Program-made: the position numbers and the translations under genes | Notes under the pieces: generated by a model | The model's input: only the letters and a program-made list of their open reading frames with translations | Databases searched by the model: none | Told to the model about the DNA's origin: nothing | Part shown: in pieces, positions 12,901 through 13,237 of the stretch | Layout: every line of letters begins with the position of its first letter | Position numbering within the stretch: position 1 is the first letter of the stretch | Origin: Baffinella frigidus | Lineage: Eukaryota > Cryptophyceae > Cryptomonadales > Baffinellaceae | Length of the DNA stretch: 13,237 nucleotides | Assembly: GCA_026770585.1 (NCBI GenBank) | Contig: MU646380.1 | Location: forward strand, 62,185-75,421 | Reading direction: 5' to 3'

Positions 12901-13056
12901 CTGCCTCTTGAAACCGCATGATGCGAACCCTGAACCCTAAACTTTAAACCCTAAACCCTAAACCCTGAACCCTAAACCCTAAACCCTGAACCCCAAACAC
13001 AGGCGCTGATGGACGCGGAGCAGGACAAGACCCCGGACGCGCCGCCCCTCCAAGAG
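1..13056 (+). CDS. LAS1: LAS1/LAS1L-like pre-rRNA (ITS2) endonuclease, partial gene of 12 visible exons
   Basis: LAS1 is a nucleolar HEPN-family nuclease. With the polynucleotide kinase Grc3/NOL9 it cleaves ITS2 in pre-60S particles. The spliced model uses exons 1-66, 749-817, 1525-1656, 2831-2941, 3759-3806, 6248-6304, 7729-7782, 8742-8794, 9964-10118, 10962-11199, 12286-12343 and 13003-13056. Every intron starts GT and ends AG, all junction phases agree, and the 365 codons contain no stop. Conserved LAS1 blocks occur in order: LMLSMAIVRL-VNG, VDIRHAATHNALPSL, LWLRDNYW, a WxxAL helix block in exon 9, and RACLAAPCVWTQRLL across exons 10 and 11. R-x4-H (codons at 1555 and 1570) are the expected HEPN catalytic residues. 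The model is inferred by eye without transcripts. The start, the C-terminus and any exon missed in the large introns remain open. Identity is strong around exons 1-3 and 9-11 and weaker in between. Confidence 0.88.
67..175 (+). repeat. G-rich heptamer minisatellite at start of intron 1
   Basis: Degenerate GGGTGCA, GGTTGTA and GGGTGGA units start at the exon 1 donor. This is one of only three heptamer arrays that are G-rich on the sense strand for their whole length (the others are at 2168 and 4902). Confidence 0.85.
217..306. mobile_element. MITE-like element, copy A
   Basis: These 90 bases are repeated at 3942-4031 with three differences. A hairpin forms from TTTACTACA (207-215) and TGTAGTAAA (250-258), followed by a CGTATTT...AAATACTCG hairpin. 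It carries the GGCAACGAAATTTACTACA core (reverse strand) shared with elements at 1220 and 2603. It has no coding capacity. Confidence 0.75.
307..579. other. non-repetitive intron 1 segment
   Basis: I see no gene. The only structure is an imperfect 13-bp inverted repeat (363-375 with 407-419) around CTACGGCCTG, similar to the CTACGG/CCGTAG palindromes elsewhere in the window. Confidence 0.5.
593..740 (-). mobile_element. SINE-like insertion with 13-bp target duplication
   Basis: TGTCGCATTATAC occurs exactly at 580-592 and 728-740, flanking 135 bases. Read on the minus strand, the insert ends in a (GAA)n tail next to one repeat, as in short retroposons with simple-sequence tails. Its last 55 bases before the tail (612-666) recur at 12584-12638 with a similar AAGAAAGA-type tail. 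I find no convincing tRNA A or B box. The insertion ends 8 bases before exon 2. Confidence 0.55.
749..817 (+). CDS. LAS1: LAS1 exon 2
   Basis: The exon has 23 codons, phase 0 to phase 0. The acceptor is CCTGGCAG at 741-748 and the donor is GTCCTC at 818. It reads VNGISDAMQQ, then SKFASPVADLADK. It continues exon 1 to give MAIVRL-VNG and leads directly into exon 3, as in LAS1L, where the equivalent stretch lies between the 'VRFVN' helix and the catalytic RH..TH motif. An alternative donor at 1082 lies in the same frame (see findings). Confidence 0.85.
818..1063 (+). repeat. CT-rich (CTCTCT, CTCGCT, CCCTCT) microsatellite, intron 2
   Basis: This is an almost pure pyrimidine tract of about 245 bases, starting at the exon 2 donor. 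It is open in the exon 2 frame throughout (Ser/Leu-rich) and ends at a copy of the exon 2 3' end. Confidence 0.95.
1064..1081 (+). pseudogene. partial copy of exon 2 3' end with donor
   Basis: GCTGACCTCGTCGACAAG followed by GTCCTC copies 800-817 with two differences (LADLVDK against LADLADK). The copied donor is at 1082, exactly 264 bases downstream and in the same frame. Confidence 0.85.
1093..1218. mobile_element. MITE-like foldback with ~40-bp inverted repeats
   Basis: AGCTCTGCCTAAG...GGGCTCCTCATT at the left pairs with AATGAGGAGCCC-type sequence (1186-1218) ending GGCAGAGCT. The arms are about 40 bp with several mismatches, around a loop containing GTACGCATGCGCC. No target duplication is clear. 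Confidence 0.65.
1220..1356. mobile_element. MITE-like element with ~59-bp terminal inverted repeats
   Basis: The left arm starts ATCTCCACAAAAGTATTAAT and the right arm ends ATTAATACTTGTATGGAGAT. Both arms contain GCAACGAAAWGTACTACAC (1254-1272; reverse at 1305-1324). It is noncoding and abuts the preceding foldback. A solo arm of the same family is at 11324-11370. Confidence 0.8.
1525..1656 (+). CDS. LAS1: LAS1 exon 3, HEPN catalytic motif
   Basis: The exon has 44 codons, phase 0 to phase 0. The acceptor is CTCGCCAG and the donor is GTCTGT at 1657. It encodes SLPQTLVDIRHAATHNALPS and later WLRDNYWAPQ. The R and H of RHAATH (codons 1555-1557 and 1570-1572) form the HEPN R-x4-H active site. 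The following LPSL and the WL...YW block are diagnostic of LAS1 rather than of other HEPN nucleases. The residue after RH is Ala where many homologues have Glu. This is the most secure part of the gene. Confidence 0.95.
1675..2035 (+). repeat. ~21-bp minisatellite, GTAGTCAGCACTACTAGGGTT
   Basis: About 17 degenerate units fill the start of intron 3. Units vary at CTACTAG/CACTATAG/GCTAGA. The array ends at a copy of the exon 3 3' end. The first in-frame stop after exon 3 is inside the first unit. Confidence 0.9.
2036..2068 (+). pseudogene. partial copy of exon 3 3' end with donor
   Basis: This matches 1624-1656 at about 27 of 33 positions, including CTACTGnnCCCCGCAG, and is followed by GTCCTT at 2069. 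Its degree of decay suggests it is older than the other exon fragments. Confidence 0.65.
2100..2172. repeat. CTACGG/CCGTAG palindromic cluster, solo foldback arm
   Basis: GCCTAACTACCCGGTTTTCA here matches the right arm of the foldback at 5198-5370. It is preceded by repeated CTACGGCCTACCGTAGG palindromes. It looks like half of such an element. Confidence 0.55.
2168..2255 (+). repeat. GGGTTTC heptamer array
   Basis: About 12 units of GGGTTTC or GGGGTTC occur, a TTTAGGG-like heptamer with A replaced by C. It is G-rich on the sense strand. Confidence 0.85.
2256..2430. other. unassigned intron 3 segment
   Basis: This is non-repetitive sequence with a short open frame but no plausible acceptor/donor pair. 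I see no feature except GGATTTTGCCTGTCC (2342-2356), which resembles the tandem unit at 4070-4135. Confidence 0.4.
2431..2500. mobile_element. truncated copy of the 2603-2740 element
   Basis: The left arm ATCCGGGGAAACCTATTTTT and the GGCAATGAAAATTACTACAC core (2463-2482) are present. The sequence then diverges and the right arm is absent. Confidence 0.75.
2603..2740. mobile_element. MITE-like element with ~55-bp inverted repeats
   Basis: The left end is ATCCGGGGAAACCTATTT and the right end is AAATAGGTTTCCCCGGAT. The arms carry GGCAATGAAAATTACTGCAC (2636-2655) and its reverse (2689-2707) around a TAATATT centre. CAGT occurs at 2596-2599 and 2741-2744, a possible but offset target duplication. 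Confidence 0.82.
2831..2941 (+). CDS. LAS1: LAS1 exon 4 (Ala-rich linker)
   Basis: The exon has 37 codons, phase 0 to phase 0. It follows a C-rich pyrimidine tract and CCCGTAG acceptor and ends at a GTGATA donor at 2942. The first part is an Ala/Gly/Pro-rich linker. The end, SSVDALSPLL, begins the helix continued by exon 5. LAS1L also has a poorly conserved linker here, so support comes from phase, splice sites, and the fact that the last 32 bases with the donor are copied three times downstream. Confidence 0.7.
2942..3190 (+). repeat. CGAAACA heptamer minisatellite and palindrome
   Basis: CGAAACA and CACGAAA units occur at 2950-3012. They are followed by a perfect 28-bp palindrome (3013-3040) made from the exon 4 3' segment and its inverted copy. 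The rest up to 3190 is unique sequence. Confidence 0.75.
3191..3222 (+). pseudogene. exon 4 3'-end copy 1 with donor
   Basis: This is a 32-base copy of 2910-2941 with two differences, followed by GTGATACACCC as at the true donor. The copied donor is at 3223. Reading on from exon 4 meets a stop near 3169 before reaching it. Confidence 0.9.
3295..3326 (+). pseudogene. exon 4 3'-end copy 2 with donor
   Basis: This is a 32-base copy of 2910-2941 with two differences, followed by GTACGGG. The copied donor is at 3327. A CGAAACA array precedes it. Confidence 0.88.
3436..3467 (+). pseudogene. exon 4 3'-end copy 3 with donor
   Basis: This is a 32-base copy of 2910-2941 with a few differences, followed by GTGATACACCC. 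The copied donor is at 3468. Confidence 0.88.
3468..3758 (+). repeat. CGAAACA/CCGAAAC then CCCCAAA heptamer arrays
   Basis: Degenerate 7-bp units change gradually from CGAAACA to ACCCCAA up to the exon 5 acceptor. Sense-strand G is scarce near the 3' end. Confidence 0.85.
3759..3806 (+). CDS. LAS1: LAS1 exon 5
   Basis: The exon has 16 codons, phase 0 to phase 0. The acceptor is ACCATCAG and the donor is GTTCCA at 3807. It reads VKYLRARSVVVAARLQ. Joined to exon 4 this gives DALSPLL-VKYLRARS, which resembles the LAS1L helix around 'RARELLVSYEEEQ'. The exon stands out as non-repetitive GC-rich sequence inside C/A-rich minisatellite. It is short, so confidence is moderate. Confidence 0.62.
3807..3941 (+). 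repeat. CCCCAAA units and ACCGGATCCAGAGA direct repeat
   Basis: A short CCCCAAACCCCTAAA tract is followed by ACCGGATCCAGAGA at 3889-3902 and 3908-3921, each near GATTTC/ATTTC. I see no exon here. Confidence 0.6.
3942..4031. mobile_element. MITE-like element, copy B
   Basis: Only three differences separate it from copy A (217-306) over 90 bases. The left flank lacks copy A's TTTACTACAC, so this copy is 5'-truncated or copy A's left end is separate. Confidence 0.8.
4070..4137 (+). repeat. ~25-bp tandem repeat, TTGTCTGTCCATAAAACCGGA-like
   Basis: Two full units and a part occur around TGTCCATAAAACC(A/G)GATTTTG. Confidence 0.7.
4233..4394 (+). repeat. 162-bp direct repeat, copy 1
   Basis: This is nearly identical to 4541-4702, from ACGTTT to the TGCTTCAGGTGCGCC end. 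It contains CCAGCGTTCTGGAGTGGCAGG and GGAAGCCACGGGCTTCC hairpins. Its 3' 28 bases also occur at 4193-4220. Confidence 0.85.
4388..4432 (+). CDS. candidate extra LAS1 exon (doubtful)
   Basis: An open 45-base stretch lies between a TGCTTCAG acceptor and a GTAGGC donor, phase 0 to phase 0, reading VRLLVGVLLMTAYPT. Its acceptor and first 12 bases also occur at 4201-4220, upstream, as seen for real exons. Against it, the acceptor belongs to a 162-bp direct repeat and the donor end lies in a palindromic CTACGGTAGG motif. I see no clear LAS1 match. It is left out of the 12-exon model. Confidence 0.2.
4488..4506. repeat. perfect 9-bp hairpin
   Basis: TCGGGCTCT and AGAGCCCGA are separated by one base. 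Confidence 0.6.
4541..4702 (+). repeat. 162-bp direct repeat, copy 2
   Basis: This is the second copy of 4233-4394, of the same length, with scattered substitutions. It ends CTGCAGGTGTGCC and runs into a CCAAACA array. Confidence 0.85.
4708..4856 (+). repeat. ACCAAAC heptamer array
   Basis: About 15 ACCAAAC or ACCCCAA units occur. The array is G-free over most of its length on the sense strand. Confidence 0.9.
4902..4956 (-). repeat. telomere-type TTTAGGG array, opposite orientation
   Basis: Eight TTTAGGG units (one AAGGTTT variant) read on the plus strand. All other telomere-exact tracts of comparable size in the window read CCCTAAA. Confidence 0.92.
5098..5168. repeat. 14-bp inverted repeat GTCGGATAGCGAGG
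   Basis: GTCGGATAGCGAGG (5099-5112) and CCTCGCTATCCGAC (5154-5167) are perfect complements around a 41-base AT-richer loop. The flanking 4957-5097 sequence shows nothing recognisable. Confidence 0.7.
5198..5370. mobile_element. ~170-bp foldback element with CTACCGTAGG core
   Basis: The outer arms are GGTCTGAAAATGGGGTAGTT and AACTACCCGATTTTCAGGCC. The inner arms are CCTAGGACCTCCTACCGTAG and its reverse (5293-5323). Only about 20 bases are unpaired in the middle. It has no coding capacity. Confidence 0.75.
5452..5538 (+). repeat. purine-rich AGGAAGATA/GATTAAGAG repeat
   Basis: ATTAAGAGGATTAAGAGGAA occurs at 5466 and again at 5514, with AAGGAAGATA units between them. Confidence 0.8.
5572..5665 (+). 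repeat. CCTCCACACGGTGGAGG hairpin cluster
   Basis: Four CCTCCAC/GTGGAGG hairpins (some trimmed), separated by GCGCTCTGGC-type spacers, lie about 100 bases before exon 6a. Confidence 0.75.
5761..5817 (+). CDS. LAS1: alternative copy of LAS1 exon 6 (6a)
   Basis: This is a complete 57-base copy of the exon at 6248, with its own acceptor (GACGGTAG) and donor (GTCGCG at 5818), phase 0 to phase 0. It encodes VCGAVAKSLAKAPLESAAL. By eye it differs from 6b at 9 of 57 positions: six synonymous changes, plus a K/E and an L/T replacement. That pattern fits two constrained copies. It could be a mutually exclusive exon, be spliced together with 6b, or be a relic. Confidence 0.55.
5902..5925 (+). pseudogene. 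exon 6 5'-end copy with acceptor
   Basis: A GTGGCAG acceptor and the exon 6b start GTGTGTGGGGCGGTCGCGGA are present. The sequence then diverges into CTGCCCCGCGTCAGG. There is no donor. Confidence 0.85.
5936..6110 (+). repeat. AAAGCAGCTGCTTTGTAAAGCCC palindromic tandem repeat
   Basis: Four roughly 27-bp units (5942-6042), each a hairpin of CTTTACAAAGCAG and CTGCTTTGTAAAG. They are followed by inverted C/G tracts that pair with the next repeat block. Confidence 0.85.
6126..6149 (+). pseudogene. second exon 6 5'-end copy with acceptor
   Basis: The same exon 6 start and the same divergence point as at 5902 occur here, with a TTGGAG acceptor. The copies are 224 bases apart, so the unit itself was duplicated. 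Confidence 0.85.
6248..6304 (+). CDS. LAS1: LAS1 exon 6 (6b)
   Basis: The exon has 19 codons, phase 0 to phase 0. The acceptor is GCGTGACAG and the donor is GTCGCT at 6305. It reads VCGAVAESLAKAPTESAAL. The position fits the LAS1L 'RVECVLAELKG' helix, and exon 7 would continue it. It is preferred over 6a only because the truncated copies around it (5902, 6126, 6853) match it better. Either copy keeps the frame. Confidence 0.62.
6320..6402 (+). repeat. CCCCAAC tract and 435-bp-spaced direct repeat
   Basis: 6336-6402 recurs at 6771-6838. Both include CTCACTCGTTGTCAGAGTCC and a degenerate exon 6 end (GAGCCCTGGTCG). Confidence 0.75.
6400..6550. repeat. GGGTGACATAACG inverted and direct repeats
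   Basis: CGTTATGTCACCC and GGGTGACATAACG occur repeatedly in both orientations around AAGGGGTGAGGGGTG, forming a foldback. Confidence 0.75.
6551..6564 (+). pseudogene. short exon 6 fragment
   Basis: GACCGAGAGCGCGG matches 6286-6299 exactly, then runs into a CCCTCA array. It lacks a donor. Confidence 0.5.
6565..6688 (+). repeat. ACCCCTC and CCCCTAC heptamer arrays
   Basis: About ten ACCCCTC units are followed by five CCCCTAC units. They lack G on the sense strand. Confidence 0.9.
6771..6870 (+). pseudogene. second copy of the 6336 repeat plus exon 6 3'-end copy with donor
   Basis: 6853-6870 equals the last 18 bases of exon 6b with one difference and is followed by GTCGCTCCC as at the true donor. 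The copied donor is at 6871. Confidence 0.8.
6984..7025. mobile_element. 42-bp near-perfect palindrome flanked by GATG
   Basis: Two perfect 19-bp arms, TTATCTCAGAAAACGAGTT and its reverse complement, surround CTAA. GATG lies directly on both sides (6980-6983 and 7026-7029), consistent with a 4-bp target duplication. Confidence 0.7.
7139..7164 (+). pseudogene. exon 7 5'-end copy 1
   Basis: GGCAGACTTGGTAGCGAAG matches the exon 7 start and then returns to CCTAACC repeats. It lacks a donor. Confidence 0.8.
7479..7523 (+). pseudogene. exon 7 5'-end copy 2 with acceptor
   Basis: CTGAGCAG acceptor plus 45 of the 54 exon bases (VADLVAKLLALSFRA), then CACCCTAA with a stop. It lacks the FFQ end and the donor. 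Confidence 0.9.
7729..7782 (+). CDS. LAS1: LAS1 exon 7
   Basis: The exon has 18 codons, phase 0 to phase 0. The acceptor is CTGAGCAG, preceded by CCCTAAA units instead of a normal pyrimidine tract. The donor is GTTTCC at 7783. It reads IADLVAKLLTLSFRAFFQ, like the LAS1L 'AVLDAFLDDGFLVP' helix. Of four versions in this region this is the only complete one. The broken copy at 7479 starts GTA (V), so ATA (I) here is probably a later change. Confidence 0.65.
7859..8050 (+). repeat. two 96-bp tandem copies
   Basis: 7859-7954 and 7955-8050 are nearly identical. Each starts GTCCTGCCCTTCCGACCCCC and runs through CCCCTAAC units to CTGAAACTTAA. The GAGTCCTGCCCTTCCGAC start, behind a TTGCAG acceptor, weakly resembles the middle of exon 8. 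Confidence 0.85.
8071..8108 (+). pseudogene. exon 7 3'-end copy with donor
   Basis: The last 38 bases of exon 7 (KLLALSFRAFFQ) are followed by a GTCTTC donor at 8109. The left side joins CCCTGAAC repeats. Confidence 0.9.
8243..8640. mobile_element. outer foldback/MITE, TA-flanked
   Basis: The terminal inverted repeat TAGAGCGTTTGCGGTAATT (8243-8261, 8622-8640) continues on the left into TTCATCACGGCGAGTATT. Its partner (8401-8434) is separated from the right terminus by the inserted hairpin element at 8437. TA at both ends would fit a Tc1/mariner-type TA target. It has no coding capacity. Confidence 0.75.
8437..8621. mobile_element. hairpin element nested in the outer MITE, AATT target duplication
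   Basis: Two 86-bp arms (GTTGTCCGTTTTGGACGTAC... and its reverse) with one mismatch surround a 13-base loop (8523-8535). AATT flanks both sides (8433-8436, 8622-8625). Removing the element and one AATT restores GATGAAATTACCGC, the exact complement of the outer element's left arm. Confidence 0.85.
8742..8794 (+). CDS. LAS1: LAS1 exon 8
   Basis: The exon has 17 codons plus two bases. The acceptor is GCCTCCCGCAG and the donor is GTACCT at 8795. It reads SLEGAREPSRSDEDTAA and ends GG, and the first G of exon 9 completes a glycine. It is a charged, probably disordered linker before the conserved C-terminal region. Conservation is low, but the phase-2 junction fits exon 9 exactly, and the exon 3' end with donor is copied at 9168-9200. 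Confidence 0.62.
8803..9162 (+). repeat. CCCTACA/CCTTACA then ACCATAA heptamer arrays, intron 8
   Basis: About 35 CCCTACA-type units with CCTTACA variants start eight bases after the exon 8 donor, followed by six ACCATAA units. The long open frame (PYTLHPT repeats) is a product of the 7-bp period. Confidence 0.95.
9168..9200 (+). pseudogene. exon 8 3'-end copy with donor
   Basis: CCCTCCCGATCCGACGAG...GCTGCTGC followed by GTACCTCCCTACACC copies the end of exon 8, its donor and the start of the CCCTACA array, in the same phase. Confidence 0.85.
9208..9530 (+). repeat. CCCTACA and CCCTAAA arrays
   Basis: The tract around 9250-9304 has near-perfect telomere-type CCCTAAA units, then degenerates through CCCTGAA and CCCCAAA. 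Confidence 0.93.
9541..9593. repeat. 17-bp inverted repeat TTATTGTTTATGGTTGA
   Basis: Perfect arms at 9541-9557 and 9577-9593 surround 19 AT-rich bases. This may be a small foldback element. Confidence 0.75.
9600..9736 (+). repeat. A-rich AGTAAAAATAAAAAT repeat
   Basis: Several 12- to 15-bp A-rich units sit before the broken exon 9 copy. A similar AAAATAATAATGA tract (9841-9920) sits before the intact exon 9. Confidence 0.85.
9754..9834 (+). pseudogene. frameshifted 5' copy of exon 9 with acceptor
   Basis: About 81 bases copy 9964-10044. The sequence starts behind a CACACAG acceptor and reads GAACGTAATGGACATCTGGA. It has lost one G after ATCTGG, so the frame is broken. It ends in repeats without a donor. 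Confidence 0.92.
9964..10118 (+). CDS. LAS1: LAS1 exon 9, C-terminal helical region
   Basis: The exon is 155 bases, phase 2 in and phase 1 out. The acceptor is CGAAACAG and the donor is GTTTGT at 10119. It reads YVMDIWDEALTSLTLAS, PAFLPALRALLLLHLSAL, then an Ala/Ser-rich tail. The W..AL...P.FL..L block parallels LAS1L '[23 protein letters not shown]'. A frameshifted 5' copy of this exon lies at 9754-9834. Confidence 0.78.
10129..10323 (+). repeat. GCGTTTG heptamer array and flanking 36-bp direct repeat
   Basis: TCAAAACGCCGTTTT occurs at 10140 and 10296. Eight GCGTTTG units (10158-10204) follow the first copy, and only two follow the second. Confidence 0.85.
10375..10577 (+). repeat. intron 9 duplication, copy 1, with exon 10 5'-end copy
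   Basis: TAAATGTCATTTCACG through GGCCGGATAAGACAA recurs at 10802-10986. At its end, CGTTCCCGCAG acceptor and 24 bases of exon 10 (10553-10576) are present, then unrelated sequence without a donor. Confidence 0.9.
10650..10703 (+). repeat. GTTGACTTAAGGTCAAATAT tandem pair
   Basis: Two 27-bp units are each followed by CC(T/A)GG. The rest of 10578-10735 is unassigned. Confidence 0.8.
10736..10802 (+). pseudogene. exon 10 5'-end copy 2 with acceptor
   Basis: CCCTCACAG acceptor plus about 65 bases matching the start of exon 10 through CTCACCACCTCCTGGCT. It then joins TAAATGTCATTTCACG of the duplicated intron. It lacks a donor. Confidence 0.92.
10962..11199 (+). CDS. LAS1: LAS1 exon 10, C-terminal region
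   Basis: The exon is 238 bases, phase 1 in and phase 2 out. The acceptor is CGTTCCCGCAG and the donor is GTATCA at 11200. It encodes RLCLTTSWLLRL, an Ala/Asn/Glu-rich repeat (AANKAAHKAANEAANEAND), then AVVRACLAAPCVWTQ. The last part matches LAS1L 'WPRMVESCLGSPCWASPQ'. A second acceptor 21 bases downstream, after TCGACACAG, is in the same frame. If the donor is not used, translation stops at TAA 11210-11212 after four more residues. Confidence 0.8.
11213..11323. other. start of intron 10, CTACCGTAGGG palindrome
   Basis: This is unique sequence with AGGTCCTAGGCAGGTCCTAGG and CCCTACCGTAGGG, related to the foldback at 5198. I see no gene. Confidence 0.45.
11324..11370 (+). mobile_element. solo arm of the 1220-type MITE
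   Basis: ATCTCCGCAAAAGTG...TTGCTTTTGG...TAGCGATTTTG is a diverged left arm of the 1220-1356 element. The right arm is missing and a CCCCATA array follows immediately. Confidence 0.7.
11371..11660 (+). repeat. CCCCATA/CCCTACA heptamer array, intron 10
   Basis: About 38 units run with hardly any sense-strand G, changing towards CCCTACA and CCCCAAA at the end. Confidence 0.95.
11679..11697 (+). pseudogene. exon 11 5'-end copy 1 with acceptor
   Basis: An ACAACCAG acceptor and GCTCCTCGCGGGGGTTGATG are followed by CCCGATA repeats. Confidence 0.75.
11700..11785 (+). repeat. ACCCGAT heptamer units
   Basis: ACCCGATA and AAACGATA units follow exon 11 copy 1. A similar set at 11820-11880 follows copy 2, so exon fragment and array were duplicated together. 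Confidence 0.85.
11797..11815 (+). pseudogene. exon 11 5'-end copy 2 with acceptor
   Basis: A CACACCCAG acceptor and GCTCCTCGCGTGGGTCGATG precede the second ACCCGAT array. Confidence 0.75.
11922..11966 (+). pseudogene. exon 11 5'-end copy 3 with acceptor
   Basis: A CACACCTAG acceptor and 45 of the 58 exon 11 bases, unchanged, end abruptly at GGGCCT and run into AGGGTTTAGGG. No donor follows. Confidence 0.92.
11985..12245. other. unassigned unique segment in intron 10
   Basis: This is non-repetitive sequence without a supported exon, RNA gene or inverted repeat. Confidence 0.4.
12286..12343 (+). CDS. LAS1: LAS1 exon 11
   Basis: The exon is 58 bases. Its first G completes the Arg codon begun in exon 10, giving WTQR, followed by LLAGVASVKARGLGLACIQ. 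The acceptor is CCCCCCCAG and the donor is GTTATG at 12344. It fits the LAS1L segment 'QLLRIIFKAMGQGL...LLRICSIY'. It is the only full copy among seven. Three upstream copies keep the acceptor end and three downstream copies keep the donor end. Confidence 0.75.
12440..12477 (+). pseudogene. exon 11 3'-end copy 1 with donor
   Basis: 38 bases copy the exon 11 end (CGCGCGGTTTGGGCCTCGCG...CATCCAG) with donor at 12478. It lies exactly 134 bases from the true donor, and the intron between is also duplicated. Confidence 0.93.
12530..12653 (-). mobile_element. second SINE-like copy with 13-bp imperfect flanking repeats
   Basis: 12584-12638 matches 612-666 of the first copy. It is followed on the minus strand by an AAGAAAGA-type tail. 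GGCCACTTCACCC (12517-12529) and GGTCACTTCACCC (12641-12653) flank it. Confidence 0.5.
12697..12734 (+). pseudogene. exon 11 3'-end copy 2 with donor
   Basis: TCCGTGAAAGCGCGCGATTT...CATCCAG is followed by GTGATGCCC. The copied donor is at 12735. Confidence 0.9.
12830..12868 (+). pseudogene. exon 11 3'-end copy 3 with donor
   Basis: The same segment with CTAGCG for CTCGCG is followed by GTTGTGCCC. The donor at 12869 is again 134 bases after the previous copy. Confidence 0.9.
12918..12996 (+). repeat. CCCTAAA/CCCTGAA array before exon 12
   Basis: Telomere-type units reach almost to the exon 12 acceptor, taking the place of a pyrimidine tract. Confidence 0.9.
13003..13056 (+). CDS. LAS1: LAS1 exon 12 (last in window)
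   Basis: The exon has 18 codons, phase 0 to phase 0. The acceptor is AAACACAG and the donor is GTCGCC at 13057. It reads ALMDAEQDKTPDAPPLQE. It is non-repetitive GC-rich sequence between CCCTAAA and CCCCAAA arrays, and the acidic character suits the region after the last conserved helix. The alternative phase 2 would give an immediate stop. The gene is expected to continue beyond the window. Confidence 0.6.
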
Positions 13057-13061
13057 GTCGC

Positions 13062-13140
13062 CTCAACCCCAAACCCCAAACCCCAAACCCCAAACCCCAA
13101 ACCCAAACCCCTAAAACCCTGAACCCTGAACCCTAAACCC
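13062..13140 (+). repeat. CCCCAAA heptamer array
   Basis: CCCCAAA units, then CCCTGAA and CCCTAAA, start right after the exon 12 donor. Confidence 0.9.
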
Positions 13141-13237
13141 CCCCAACCAACCAACCAACCAACCAACCAACCAACCAACCAACCAACCAACCAACCAACC
13201 AACCAACCAACCAACCAACCAACCAACCAACCAACCA
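13141..13237 (+). repeat. (CCAA)n microsatellite to window end
   Basis: About 23 perfect CCAA units run to the last base, so the true length is unknown. Confidence 0.97.

Noticed and set aside
1-13237. tRNA, rRNA or other RNA genes
   Set aside because: I looked for cloverleaf-like and conserved rRNA sequence on both strands and recognised none.

Overview
This is a eukaryotic window. I read it as about 13 kb from inside one intron-rich, plus-strand gene, with no second gene. Twelve short exons (48 to 238 bases, 1095 bases or 365 codons in total, about 8% of the window) join in compatible phase without a stop or frameshift. They spell a LAS1/LAS1L-like protein, the HEPN-domain nuclease that cuts ITS2 during maturation of the 60S ribosomal subunit. 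The strongest anchor is exon 3 (1525-1656), which carries LVDIRHAATHNALPSL, the LAS1 form of the HEPN R-x4-H catalytic motif. The gene begins before base 1 and continues past the last donor at 13057.

Organism: the exons are GC-rich, the donors are weak, the introns are large, and heptamer repeats of the plant/algal telomere type (TTTAGGG/CCCTAAA) are everywhere. This suggests a repeat-rich alga or other protist (green/prasinophyte alga, dinoflagellate or chromerid relative). The lineage cannot be settled from this window.

Layout: exons 1-3 (1-1656) encode the HEPN region. Intron 1 holds a SINE-like insertion. Intron 2 holds a CT microsatellite and two MITE-like foldbacks. Intron 3 holds a 21-bp minisatellite and more MITE-like copies. 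Exons 4 and 5 (2831-3806) encode a linker and helix. A 2.4-kb intron full of foldbacks and direct repeats leads to exon 6, which exists as two complete copies (5761-5817 and 6248-6304). Exons 7 and 8 (7729-8794) sit among CCCTAAA arrays and a nested foldback pair with a 4-bp target duplication. Exons 9 and 10 (9964-11199) encode the conserved C-terminal helical region. Exons 11 and 12 (12286-13056) follow, and the window ends in (CCAA)n.

The most striking observation is that the introns are littered with broken pieces of the neighbouring exons, and these pieces are arranged one-sidedly. Pieces upstream of an intact exon keep the acceptor and the exon 5' end. Pieces downstream keep the exon 3' end and the donor. 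This holds for eight of the exons and about twenty pieces. It is what serial tandem duplication with one breakpoint inside an exon would leave, and it means the gene carries many decoy splice sites. A second theme is that most minisatellites have 7-bp units that look like different derivatives of the telomere repeat.
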